A stretch of 64,000 nt of DNA, from the NCBI RefSeq assembly GCF_030272615.1, contig NC_081413.1:331383302-331447301 (forward strand), in the 5' to 3' direction. This stretch comes from Cryptomeria japonica (taxonomy: Eukaryota; Streptophyta; Pinopsida; Cupressales; Cupressaceae). The position numbers and the translations under genes are program-made. The notes under the pieces were generated by a model. It was given only the letters and a program-made list of their open reading frames with translations, had not been told where the DNA came from and made no database searches. Below, piece by piece: positions 52,366-63,566 of the stretch (the stretch's first letter is position 1; every line of letters starts with the position of its first letter).

Positions 52366-52994
52366 TGTTATAGTCACATAAATCTGTCCACTTAATAAAA
52401 TGAATATTTAGTATTTATTTGATTATTTAACCATCAATCAATAATTAATTAAATTAATATTTAATTAATTCATCTTAACCCTATTCTCCTATTAATTAAA
52501 TAAATTATTCAATTTATTTGATTTAATTCACTTAACCAAATTCAGACCATTAATTAAATAAATAAATCATATTTGTTTAATTTGTTTAAATCCCCCAAAA
52601 TCCCATCTCTCACATTTAAATAAATTAACATTTATTTAAATCACCTTTATCCTCCACCCACTTGCATTTTCCTACAAATGCAAGTTGCACAACTATTTTA
52701 AATAAATAAATTATTTATTTAAAATCCTATTTATCCTCACCCACTTGAAACCTTTAATGGTTTCCCTTAAAGTCTTCAAACTTAATGGCTTCCTTCTAGA
52801 GTCTTCTTAAGCCTTTAATGGTTTCCCTTAAAGTCTTCAAACTTAATGGCTTCCTTCTAGAGTCTTCTCAAGCCTTTAATGGTTTCCCTCAAAGTCTTCA
52901 AGCATTTAATGCTTTATCTTCCTATTTCTCATGTAAATAAATTAAGATTTATTTAAATAAAATCCAAAATTCACATTCACATTTAAATAAATAA
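52366..52994 (+). repeat. Element F: start of a B-family LTR, interrupted by element E
   Basis: TGTTATAGTCACATAAATCTG matches the beginning of the B LTR (TGTAGTCACATAAATCTG), followed by the same palindrome-rich outer region. It stops at 52994 where the E 3' LTR begins, so E inserted into F. The remainder of F is off the right edge. Confidence 0.75.
52751..52905 (+). repeat. 61-bp tandem repeat in the F LTR
   Basis: Copies start at 52751, 52812 and 52873 (partial). The unit begins CCTTTAATGGTTTCCC and contains AAAGTCTTCAAACTTAATGG. The first two are almost identical. Confidence 0.85.
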
Positions 52995-53771
52995 TGGATA
53001 TGGTGAAAGTGGAAATAACAATATTGAAAGACTAAATGAATTCAACCACAAAACCCTAGCCTAACAACAACAAAGATCCACCATAACATATGAAAATTAC
53101 CTAAGACAATACAGATCAAATGAAATCACAAAGATTATACCATCACATGTCCAATAGGGTTTGGATCTCCATTCTTCCTATCTCCATTGATCTTGCTTGA
53201 TATATTTGCTCTTAGATTTTATATGCACAAGAGCTCAACAAAGAATGAAAATGTGGTTGCAAGTAGGATCGCATATGAAAGTTCGAAAGCATAGTGTAGT
53301 CGAATAATCATCGGGGGGTTTGATAATGAAGGAAGCATCTCCTTATATAGAAGACACTATAAGAAATGGAGGGATAAGATTCAGAGGTATAAAAGATAAA
53401 TGGTCGGCTATGATTAGAGGGTAGGTAGAGAAAATAAGAAAATAATGAGAGGGTAGGTAGTGAATGAATTAAGAGACGAATGACATGTGTCATAGGTAGA
53501 AAAGGCTAATGAATTAATTAAATAAATAAAGGTTTATTTAATTAATAAAAGAAGTGGGATCAATTAAATAAATAAGATATTTATTTAATTTAGGAAAAGG
53601 ATAATTTAAATAAATAAATGTATTTATTTAAATGAGAAATAAGGCTAGAAGAAGATAAATGAATTAATTAAATAAATAAAGATTTATTCAATTAATAGAA
53701 GAATTAAGCTCAAATAATTAAATAAATAAAGATATTTATTTAATTAGACATAAAAAATTTAGGTGTCTACA
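52995..53771 (-). repeat. Element E 3' LTR
   Basis: 777 bp. The reverse complement matches the C LTRs from TGTAGACACC (53771) to CATATCCA (52995), including the palindrome array and the TATA box (53343-53350). Confidence 0.93.
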
Positions 53772-53786
53772 TTTTGCCCCTCTTTG
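53772..53786 (-). other. Polypurine tract of element E
   Basis: The minus strand reads CAAAGAGGGGCAAAA immediately before the 3' LTR, as in element C. Confidence 0.8.
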
Positions 53787-54309
53787 AGACAATGCAGCTT
53801 GTCACGTTGTTTCAAAGAAGATAAGATGAACTGATACAAAGTTGCCCCAAGATGGGAATGATATGCCCCCTCGAGAGATTGGATGAAAATGTCTGAAAAG
53901 ATCACAAACAATCTCTCGATAAGAAAGAAAGGCTAGAATGGACTAACCAGATAGGTTAGAGTGACAAAGTCACGGGATAATGAAGACTGACTCGGGAAAC
54001 GAGGGCTAGGGCTAGGGATAGGGAAGTCTATAAGATAGACCACAAAGGAAAACATCCTCATTATCATCCACACATCCAAGAGATCAGAGTGCAGAGAGAG
54101 ACTAGAGTAGAAACAGTCAACAACGATGGCATTGGTGCACAGATTCAATCGCGTTCACCGATTTCAGAGGCCAGCAGATGCAGGAGAGCCGATAAGTACC
54201 ACCAAACCTCCTTGTACTTTATCGCAATAAATGTTATCATAAATGCATGTCAGGTAGGGTAATAAATATGCATTAGGTATGTCTAGAAAAATGTCAAGTG
54301 GGAGGAAAA

Positions 54310-54375
54310 ACATTAAGGTACGTCTGTGTCATGAATGCGCGTTTGTGTCAAAAATGTGTGTTTGTGTCTTCTAGG
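54310..54375 (+). repeat. GCGTCTGTG motif cluster upstream of the antisense ORF (E)
   Basis: TACGTCTGTGTC, TGCGCGTTTGTGTC and TGTGTGTTTGTGTC, three copies at about 24-bp spacing, in the direction of the PMD-like ORF. It is smaller than the C cluster. Confidence 0.6.
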
Positions 54376-54576
54376 CCAAATCGACAGTTCTGTGATGAAC
54401 ATACGTTGTCGATTGGATAAGCTACCGAGAGGATACACTCAAGCGAGTCCTCTAGGGAAGACTAGAATAGCAGATAGGGCAAGGATTAACAATTATGTGA
54501 TAGAACATACGTTGCCAATCAAGAAGCTACTCAAGAGGATACACTCAAGCAGAGGCCCTAGGATAAGATAGATTGA

Positions 54577-54830
54577 GGCACTTTGTGATGAACAGGGAGT
54601 ACCAAAATGAGCAGCACTTTGTGATGAACAGGGAATGCAAAACACGTAGTACTTTGTGATGAACAGAGAGTACCATTAGGATAAATAACAACACTTTGTG
54701 ATGAACAGGGAGTGCCACTAGGATAAACAACAACACTTTGTGATGAACAGGGAGTGTCACTAGGATAGAGTACCATAAGCACTAGGATAAAAAGCAGCAT
54801 TTTGTGATGAATAGGGAATGCCACTTTGAC
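54577..54830 (+). repeat. Roughly 40-bp tandem repeat upstream of the antisense ORF (E)
   Basis: Six copies of a unit with CACTTTGTGATGAACAGGGA, then AGTGCCACTAGGATAAA. Units are 35-65 bp long. It is the reverse complement of the C array (31800-32096). A partly related pair, GTGATGAACATACGTTG and GTGATAGAACATACGTTG, lies just upstream (54390-54575). Confidence 0.85.
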
Positions 54831-54869
54831 TGACACAACTGATTTGTTTGACTGCAGGAGTACCTACCT

Positions 54870-56776
54870 ATGTTGGAGTCATGGGAGAGATTCCCCTCGA
54901 CTCAGAGTTTATGACCGGAGTTGACTTTCAAGGATAGAGCAGCCATTGAGGTTATGGGTTTGCGATTCATTTTGTATGTGCTTGAGTTTCGAGCTAACAT
55001 GGGGTTGTTGACTGCGCTAGCTGAGAGATGGCACTCAGAGACTTGCACTTTTCATTTGCTGATGGGTGAGATGACAATCACCTTGGAGGATGTATATAGG
55101 ATACTGAGGATACCGATCAATGGGGAGTTGATTCCCTATGATCAAGATGGAGATAGGGATGCCCTAAGACGAGTGTTTCAGGATCCAGGACTGGAGATGA
55201 GGGCAAGACACGTGGCATGCCATACGATGACACAGACAGGATTGGCACTACCATCAGTACTGGCAGGAGTGATCAGTGGGTTCCTCTGTCCAGATAGGGT
55301 GACACGAGGGTTGGCTGTGGGCTAGGGGAGCACATTGGAGACACTGGTGACACAACATACCAGATATGCCTGGGGACCGTGCGTGTTGAGGCATTTATAT
55401 TATGAGCTCCATCAATTTGTATACCATGGATCCGTAGGATTAGGCTGCAAAGTGACATTATTATAGGTATGGGCTTATGAGCATCTGTCGGTTACCCAAC
55501 CGATTCATTTTAGAGGCAGGGGCCATGGGCACAGTTTTGTTCACTTATATGACATGATTACCTCGTAGTCGCAGATCGGGAGACTGGAACACTGGCACAG
55601 GGTCATCGATGAGATTGGCACTGTGGTATGGAGGCCATACTGAGAGTGCGAGGAGTGGGAGGATGATGCAGTGGAGCTGCCATACATATTTAGGAGAAGG
55701 TATCTGATTGGGTGGATGCCCTATGTACTGGAGAGGCAGTTGGTTGACCAGGTTTGCAGGCAGCTTGACAGGATTCAACGGATGCCATGGGGTTCCAAGA
55801 TGTATGCTCGGACAGTGAGGGATCAAGCACACTTCGAGCCGTTATTGTCATATGATCAGGCAGTGATGCAGTTGGTAGAGATGATTCCCTTGCCTTGGGA
55901 TATGTGGCTAGAGATAGAGGATGCAGGGATGGATGCAGAGTATACTACATATTGGGCTCAGCATCCATTTCCTTGACTGACAGATCCAAGTGAGCAGATA
56001 GATGGAGATGGCGGGGGGATGAGGATGATGATGGAGATGGTGGGGGTAGAGGTTGACGGAGGAGGTGGGGGTTGATAGGAGAGAGGAGAGTGGATCCATA
56101 GAGAGAGGGTGGGGAGGAGAGAGAGGCTCGCGTGGTGAGAGGTAGAGGTGGATTGTCTTTACAGATGCCAGTAGCATAGGGTCCTAGATAGGTACATGGA
56201 CGAGGATAGGGGCAGGAGTAGCCACAGGAGAAGCCACATGTACAGGGGCATGAGCATCCACAGGGGCAGGAGCAGCCAAAGGTACAGGGGGGAGAGGAGG
56301 AGGATGAGCTACTGGAGTTGAGGAGGATCTACTAGGGATAGGCAGATGAGACCCAGGATCTAGAGAGGGAGACAACCAGACTCAAGAGACAGCTGAGGGA
56401 CATGGAGCGAGAGAGAGATCAGGCTATCCAGTGTTATACAGAGGCTGAGACAACACTGAGGGCAAGGAGGCAGGCGACAAAGGACACAAGAGTTGGTTAT
56501 GCTTATGTTCTGCGAACTAGGGAGGAGATAGGCTACTAGAGAGACGTATACTATGGAGCTGTGCCACCAGAGCAGCAGGCTAGGAGCTTCTGTAGACCAT
56601 CACGGACAACGACGACCACTGGAGGGAGGGACAAGAGACAAGCATCCAATGGTGGCGTTATGGGTCCTCCACCACCACTAGACAGAGGGGATAGGAGAGA
56701 TGATATAGGGGCAGGTCCTTCTAGGGCTCAGACTTCATTGAGGCCAGGCGGCTCTGAGGGAGGGAGTTCATCATAG
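54870..56776 (+). pseudogene. Antisense PMD-like ORF of element E
   Basis: The ATG at 54870 starts MLESWERFPSTQSL, a TGA (CGA in C), then TFKDRAAIEVMGLRFILYVL, ERWHSETCTFHLLMGEMTIT, LEDVYRILRIPINGELIPYD, VWAYEHLSVTQPIHFRGRGH, FRRRYLIGWMPYVLERQLVD and SYDQAVMQLVEMIPLPWDMW, ending GGSEGGSSS at 56776. The order and the W-A-x-E-H and G-E-M-T-(I/V)-T-L-E-D-V features resemble the plant mobile domain. It lies opposite to gag/pol of E, in the same position as in C. A splice-acceptor-like TTTGACTGCAG precedes the ATG. There are at least six stops, so this copy is dead. Confidence 0.75.
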
Positions 56777-58259
56777 CCTAGAGGGCTCCCTTTGTATCAG
56801 TTTTTGTACCATTTTGTATGATGATGTAGACACCTTCAGGTGATTGTAGCCATATGATTTTGACATCATTGTATCATGACACTTATGATTTTATATATAT
56901 ATATATATGAGATGATTCATGTTTGCGGCAACTATATGCATATGTACCTATGTGATGAAATGCTTCTATGTCTTATGATGCAATGGATATGGATGCAAAT
57001 ATGTACATGATGAAATGCAATATTTTTGTTCTTTTATGTTTTTAAATGTTATGCAAATGTGAATGTATGAAATGCATATGAATATGATAGTGCAAATAAC
57101 TATTTACATGATGAAAATGTAAAATGTGTTAACATGTGTTGTGTGCAGGATGTGGTGCAATTGTGATATCTATATGTATGTATGAAATGCTTATATGTGG
57201 TAATGCAGGTGCAAACTACATGAAATGAAAACGTTTTTGGTGTGTCATTCTACTCTATCGTGTGATAGCAGGCTACATGGATTCAAGAAGGACGATGGAA
57301 GTCAATCAAGAAAGGGGGATGGAAGATAGAAGATATGAAAGTGAAAGAGCTTCTTGTGCATTATCATCATTGAGCTTTATTATGGAAAAATAGGTTATGA
57401 CAATCGAGGCATATGTTTGTCCCAGAAAGTCATTGTACCCGTTTGCATGGAGATAAGACAGTTGCAAAAAAAGAATGCCCCAGTTCATACTAAACTCTTA
57501 GTGTCCTCATATCATTGGACAAGTCATAGCATTACTAAGAGACAATCTACAAACAACAAAGAAAAATAGGTGACGATACCCCATCCTCGCCTTTCTAGTC
57601 AAAGACATCCTGGAGATAGAATCTCTAGTCAGAGACATCCTGGAAAAGCTAAAAGACATGTCACCAAAAAATTAAAATCAAAAGAAAACCAAGACTCGAC
57701 ACCAACATCCACTGTAGTCCTCAATTTTAGTGTCTCTTGTCACTTGTATAAGTCTATTTGATTGTGGTCACAATGTTTACTTTCACAAAAGGATAGATAG
57801 CACTAAACCATAATGTTGTCCGAGTCTGTTGAAAGATTTGATCTGTTGAAGCCCATTGTTGTTGCTGTGTCTCATCTGAAACTGACTGAATCCATGAAAC
57901 TGATACTTTATTGTGGAGAAGATGAAACTTTATTGCGGATTGGCGATGCAAGTGTTGCTTTATTGTGGATTGTGCGCGGATAGACTGAAGAAAATAGGAA
58001 GAAACTGTACTCCTTGAAACATGTGATGTACTTAGTTCCACACCCATTACTAGACACAGGATTTGCCTTAGCCACAGATAGGAGCTGATTTATTATAGAT
58101 GTAAAGGGGTGAAAAGGAAGGATTATGAATGGCTCACCAATCTTAGGTAGATCAATGACAAGCCATGATGGGAATGGGTAAGTTTATTATGAATGGATAG
58201 GTCGTGAGTGTGTGCAAAGTGAAAGGATGAGATGGAATCCTGAAGGAGGGAGGAGCAAT
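56777..58259 (-). other. Element E interval between antisense ORF and integrase tail
   Basis: Non-coding. TA microsatellite at 56891-56908, then ATGCAAATG-type repeats. It is similar, in reverse, to 28401-29843 of C. Confidence 0.5.
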
Positions 58260-58520
58260 ATCTCTACGCATGGCACTGGTGACCAGTTTTCACCATGGTA
58301 CTTGCCCAAGGCGCCACCGAAGTGGTTTTCACCATTGGATGAAATGTTTTTCTGTTTTTCAATTTTTTTGTGTCACAAGGCGCCTGTTTGCCAGGTTTTC
58401 ACCAAGTAACGATTTTTTATTTTTATGATTTTTTTTTCTTTTTGAATTTTTTTGAATATTTTTTGTATTTTTGATTTTTTTGTATTTTTGAATTTTTTGT
58501 ATTTTAAATTTAGGATACTC
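58260..58520 (-). other. GGTGAAAACC motifs and A-rich stretch after integrase (E)
   Basis: The plus strand shows AGTTTTCACC (58284-58293) and GGTTTTCACC (58324-58333, 58394-58403), i.e. R-GTGAAAACC on the element strand, next to a long T-rich (A-rich) run. It is collinear with C. Confidence 0.65.
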
Positions 58521-58527
58521 TGAAGAG

Positions 58528-60345
58528 CTATGTGAAAAACTTGTGAAGGTGCATGTTGTTGATAGGATCCTCCAAAGGTTCACCATCTGGAGTTGAGAGT
58601 TGATATGCATCGGATCCATAGGCTGCTATGATGATGTAAGGACCAAGCCAATTTTGTTCGAACTTGCCTTTCTTCACTTTGTCTTGCTGATTTTTTTGAT
58701 TTTCTCTAAGAACTAAGTCACCCACCTCAAATGTGCGAGGCTTTACCTTATGATTGTAGCTGCATTGTTCCTTGACTTGATGATATGTAGCTCGAGTGAT
58801 TGTCTTCCTTGATAAAGGAACTGAGATAAAATTATTAGTGTGTGGATTGCACAGGCCCGTATGCGTGTCACCTAAAGAAGTTTGGGCATCCCTGATAACA
58901 AAGTCCTTCAAGGAAGTTCTATTAAAGGTCCATGATGTATCACTAGAAGGGAATGGATGTGTGGAACAAGTGGATGAATTATGAAGGCTTATGATTGCGA
59001 AAAGAAGTGAAAGTAGGATGACATGATAGAAACTTAGGATCAACAAGTGTTCTTTTTGACTTAAAATTTTAGAACTTTTGCCGCCAGTTATTTTGATATT
59101 AGGGGAGATCATCTCTTGTTCTTTTTTGTTCATAGAATCTTTATCCTTGACTTTGAGTTTTGTAGAGTCCAATAGCTTTTGATTTTTATTTGTACTAAAG
59201 GACTTCTCTTTATTTTTGAATTCTAGATTTTTCTATTCATAGCTTGATTTTTGATCCCCAATTAGTAAGGTCTTTTGTAATTCTTGTTGATCCAAGTCTG
59301 GAAGTGGAGTGGAAATGGAATTAGTGGATGAAATGGTAAGGCTATGTGAGCTCTCAAGAGGGTTGGCGATACACTCAATAGATTCTTCACTGGAACCACT
59401 CTTAGGACTATTGATATCAAGAGGTGCTTGCACCACTAGAGGAGATTTGCATTCAGACTTAGTAGCCACAACACTAGGTGGTTCACACCCAGTTCCTTGA
59501 TATTGCAAATTGTTTGTAGGTTGTTCTTGTCGACTGAATACCTTAGGATATAGTGGGAGTTGATCAACATGAAAGATATACTCACCACATCCCATGTCTT
59601 TAACCTTGAATTTTTCTTTTAGCTCTGCTTGCTTTGATGTAGAAGATTTTAATGATTCAGGATCAACATATGCTGATGAAGGAACAACTTCTCGATTGAC
59701 TGGGATTGTTATTTTTGATCTAGGACATATATTATTGCAATATATGAATGGATTTGGGTCAGCTTTGACAGTCACTTCGACTCCATTGTATGGAAACTTG
59801 ATACATCAATGATATGTAGATGGGACTGCGCTCATTTCATCAATCCATGGACATCCGAGCAATATGTTGTATGTGAGATCAAGGTATAGGACTTGAAAAA
59901 CCACATCCTTAGTAATTGGCCCAGCTCTGAGAGGTAAGGTGATTGTGCCCTTGGATGAGCGCTCTTCGTCATCATATGCCTTAATGGTAATTTTGTTTGT
60001 AAAATTCATAACTTTATCTAAATATCCCAATTGTTTAATAGCGCTCAATGTGCAAATGTTTAGATCTGCTCCTCCATCTATCAGGACTCATTTTATTCTA
60101 TTTTTGTGTATGAAGGCTTCAATGTGTAATGGTACATTATGTGGTTGACTTACGGAGGCGTCATCGGCTTTTGTGAATGTAAGGGAGTGTGGAATGGAAA
60201 GGTATCCCACCATGGCTTGAAATTTGTCCACGTTCAGATCAGTAGGGATAGAAGTGTCTCTCAAGATTTTGTCAAGAATGGATTTATGTGCGGGGGATAT
60301 GCCTAAGAGCTCAAGGATTGAGATAAGCATGGGTATCTTCCCCAA
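58528..60345 (-). pseudogene. Element E protease - novel segment - integrase C-terminal fusion
   Basis: 60345-59806 is protease (GKIPMLISILELLGISPAHK; IDGGADLNICT just after a TGA replacing Arg; LTYNILLGCPWIDEMSAV). 59775-59600 continues to GCGEYIFHVDQ. Then follows a segment with no match in C, about 270 codons long with a single TAG (59233), Ser/Lys-rich, with a predicted membrane helix (LLILSFYHVILLSLLFAIIS, about 59046-58984) and NSS/NRT sequons. From about 58790 the frame enters the integrase tail (TFEVGDLVLRENQKNQQ, EQNWLGPYIIIAAYGSDAYQ) and ends at 58528. RT, RNase H and the integrase core are absent. Confidence 0.8.
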
Positions 60346-62651
60346 CTATTCTACAAGGTCATACTCAGGCTTAGCTGATGAGGAAGCAGTGTTTTTAGCT
60401 GGAGCACCTTGCAAAGTGAATTTACCTCGGTGAGTTGTAACATTACATTCAGAGGTAGGTTCAGAAGAAGATCCAATGCCTTTTAGGACAATCTTAGGTC
60501 TATGGGTAGAATTCTCAGGCGTTTTGTCCTTGATGATAATGATAGAGACATAATTGTCCATTGAAATGTGATTAATAGTTGAATCATAGTTATAAGATGC
60601 TCTGGTATAGCTGGTTTGGTCATCTGTGGCTTTATCTTTTCCCTTGTCATGCTTTGGGAATGGTTCCTTAAACATCTCATGTTCTTGATTGGATGAGTGT
60701 CCTTCAATCTCAATGTCACCTCTATCAATGAGATCTTGTATGATGTTCTTCAGTTGATGGCAATTTCCTGTCTTATGACCCTTGCTTTTATGAAATTCAC
60801 AATACTCATCATCATTCCACCAATTTCATTTAACCTTTGGCTCATATGGAGGTAGTTCTGGAATCGTTATTATTTTGTTTTCCATTAGCTTCTCGAAAAC
60901 TGATTCTAGTGGTTCTCCCAATGTGGTGTACTTCCTTCATGACTTTGAAGTTGTTTGAGTATTCACCTGATTGTTTGTAGAGCTTGATCCTGAAAAAATG
61001 ATTTTGGGTCGAACTATATTGGCATCCACAACACCATCATTGACTATGTTCTTGTTTTTATTCCAAAATCTTGGCTTATCTTTTCCTTTAAAGTCATCTT
61101 TGTTTTCTTTGAATATTTTTACGATGCCTTGCTCAATTAGGACTTTTTCTATTGCTAAACCTTTTTCAATGACATCCTTGAAGGTGGACAAACAAGCTTT
61201 TCTCAGGTCTAACCAATGTCCTTGTTAACATTTTGGGTGAACATCTCTACCATTTGTTTTTGTAGAATTTTGCAAGAGAATCTGTTGGCTAGATTTCTCC
61301 ATCTTTGTAAAAATGATGAAAAAGATTCTCCATCCTTTTGCTTGGTATTGCACAACGTAGTGACTAATATATCTGTCTCTATGTTGTACGAGAAATATTG
61401 GATAAAAGTCTTTGCTAAGTCACCCCAAGACTTAATTCCAGGTGGGAGCTGGGAGAACCATTCCATAGCTTGAACACCTAAGCTCTATGGGAATAATCTC
61501 ATCAAATATGTCTCTTCTATTGCTACCTCAATGCAAGCTATGAAAAATAGTCTTATATGTGCCGTAGGATCCCCTTTTCCTCTATACTTATCAAACTTAG
61601 GTGTCACAAAGTGTGTAGGAAATGGAGGCATTGGAATGCTTTTGTCAAATGGATAGGGACATATGTGTCTCATTGTGTAAGTTGGCTTCGGTGTGTTTAT
61701 GTCCTCCATTTTCTTTTGTAAGTCCTTGATTTGTTGTTCCAAATTATTCTTAGGTGGAGAACGACTTCTTGGACCATACCCCATGCCTGAACCACCGGGT
61801 GGAGGAGGAGCATGTTGCATATATGGATGATATTGATCATACACATGTTCATATGGAGGAGGTCTATAATGATGTTGCATATATGGAACACTTGGTATAG
61901 AGTCATGATGAGGAACAAAATATCTGCTTTGTCCATGCATACCATACTCTATAGGAATGTCATGAGTTTGTTCTAGTGTGTTGCCCCCAAATTTGACGCG
62001 GGGTTTCCTTGTGTCCAAATTTTGAACATGCCTTTGAATATCCAATTGCTTTGGTGGTTGGTCCTTAGCATTGGTATGTGATTGAGTATATTTTTCTGCA
62101 TAAGACTTCCATAATGGTCTGTGAAGGTGAGTATCATATGCTTGACCATGTGTGTATGGGACCTCTGGTTTTTGAAACAAAGATGATGGTGATTCAGGCA
62201 CAAGATGTGGTCCTCTATTTCCTCCACTATTCAGCCTCCTTTGATCCATGTTGAGGTGAGGTTGTTGCAAAGGTCAATTTTCCATTATTTGAGACATGTC
62301 CAAATCATGAGGGATCTTGGCTCCACTTTGTGCCATCACTTGTAAGAAGTATTGTCTATCTCTCCTCATTATTTCCTCAACCAATCTATTGAAACGGGGA
62401 TCCATAATGGAGTCTTCCACTTCTGCTGAATGTACTGAAATGTTGTCCATATTGTCATTATGTGTATCATTGTTGTTTGTAGTGTCCATGTTCTCAACAT
62501 TTGGAATGTTTCTGTAGGCATCCATGTCAGGTAATGTAGTATGATCAGAATTGAAAAATATATCATTGTCATACTCATAGGAACTCATGTTTGCAGACTC
62601 TTGAGCCTCTTTAGTTTCTCTCCTAGCTTTTTGGGAATGGGTTTCAACCAT
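60346..62651 (-). pseudogene. gag: Element E gag
   Basis: The ATG at 62651 starts MVETHSQKARRETKEAQES, collinear with the 768-residue C gag. Interruptions: TGA at 62271 (CGA in C), TAG at 61482 (Gln in C), a 1-bp deletion near 61205 that shifts frame, and further stops near 60930 and 60830. The capsid-like domain (PPFPTHFVTPKFDKYRGKGD) and the CEFHKSKGHKTGNC knuckle remain readable. It ends DLVE-TAG at 60346, as in B and C. Confidence 0.88.
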
Positions 62652-63148
62652 GAACTAGGTCTTGACCAAGATGTGTGAGACTAGATGAAAATGGAAAGAG
62701 TATGGAAGACCAAGAGTTGGATGGAATGTAAATGAATCTGAAGTGTACTTGCAATGTCCAAAGTGCAGGATCAAGTATGTATATAGTAGAGTAGGTGTGA
62801 CTTCCAAAGAGGTGATAGTTTCTCTTGATGAGGTAAGTTGACCTTGACTCTAAGTAAGACCAAATGAGACCCAAAGGTGATAGACCTTGATGAGGGACCA
62901 CTTAGCAAAATGTTGTTGTATGTAGTGTGTTGACAAAGTAAGATGCGGACAAGCAAGTGACCTTTTGACTCAAGTTTAGACAAACGTGAATGTAATGTAA
63001 CGTGTAAATCAATGATGGGCTTTTTGAGACCCAAAGATAGGTTGAATTCTAGATGAAAACCTAGAGAGATAACCTAGGAAGCTCAATAAGTTTGAAACTG
63101 ATTGTTCTTGTTTGCTGGACTGTAAAAGTTTTTTTTTTTTAAATTCTG

Positions 63149-63340
63149 AACACAGACGTGTCTGTATACTTCACAGACGCACTTAAATGACACAGACGCT
63201 ATTGTGTCAGACACAGACACACTTCTGAGATTTTGTAAATGCAATGTTTCTCAAAAGGACACAGACGTGTTTCTGCCCTTCACAGACGTGGTTTTATGAC
63301 ACAAACTTGGTTCTGTCAGACACAAACGCCTTTCTGAAAA
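63149..63340 (-). repeat. GCGTCTGTG motif cluster in the gag leader of E
   Basis: The plus strand shows ACACAGACGTGTC, CACAGACGCAC, ACACAGACGC, GACACAGACACAC, ACACAGACGTG, CACAGACGTGG and ACACAAACGCC. On the element strand they are GCGTCTGTGT-like and in gag orientation, matching cluster 2 of C. Confidence 0.75.
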
Positions 63341-63566
63341 CTTTGTGCTATTTTTTCAATCTATGAAATAACTTGTTGTGACCAAATCTGAATTTTTTAT
63401 TGTTTTTCATGACAAGAGGACACAATGTTGATGATGACTCAGTGTTTGCAAGTGTTTAGACTCAAAATGACTCAAAGAAAAGTGTGTTGTTTGATGTAAA
63501 AATGTTTTGCATACACTTGAAGACACAAAAGACACAATGTTTTAATGTTTGGTCTTGAATGTTTGA

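Noticed and set aside
54870-55325. PMD-like ORF considered as a host gene interrupted by the element
   Set aside because: The same ORF in the same place and orientation in two separate elements (C and E) shows it belongs to the element.
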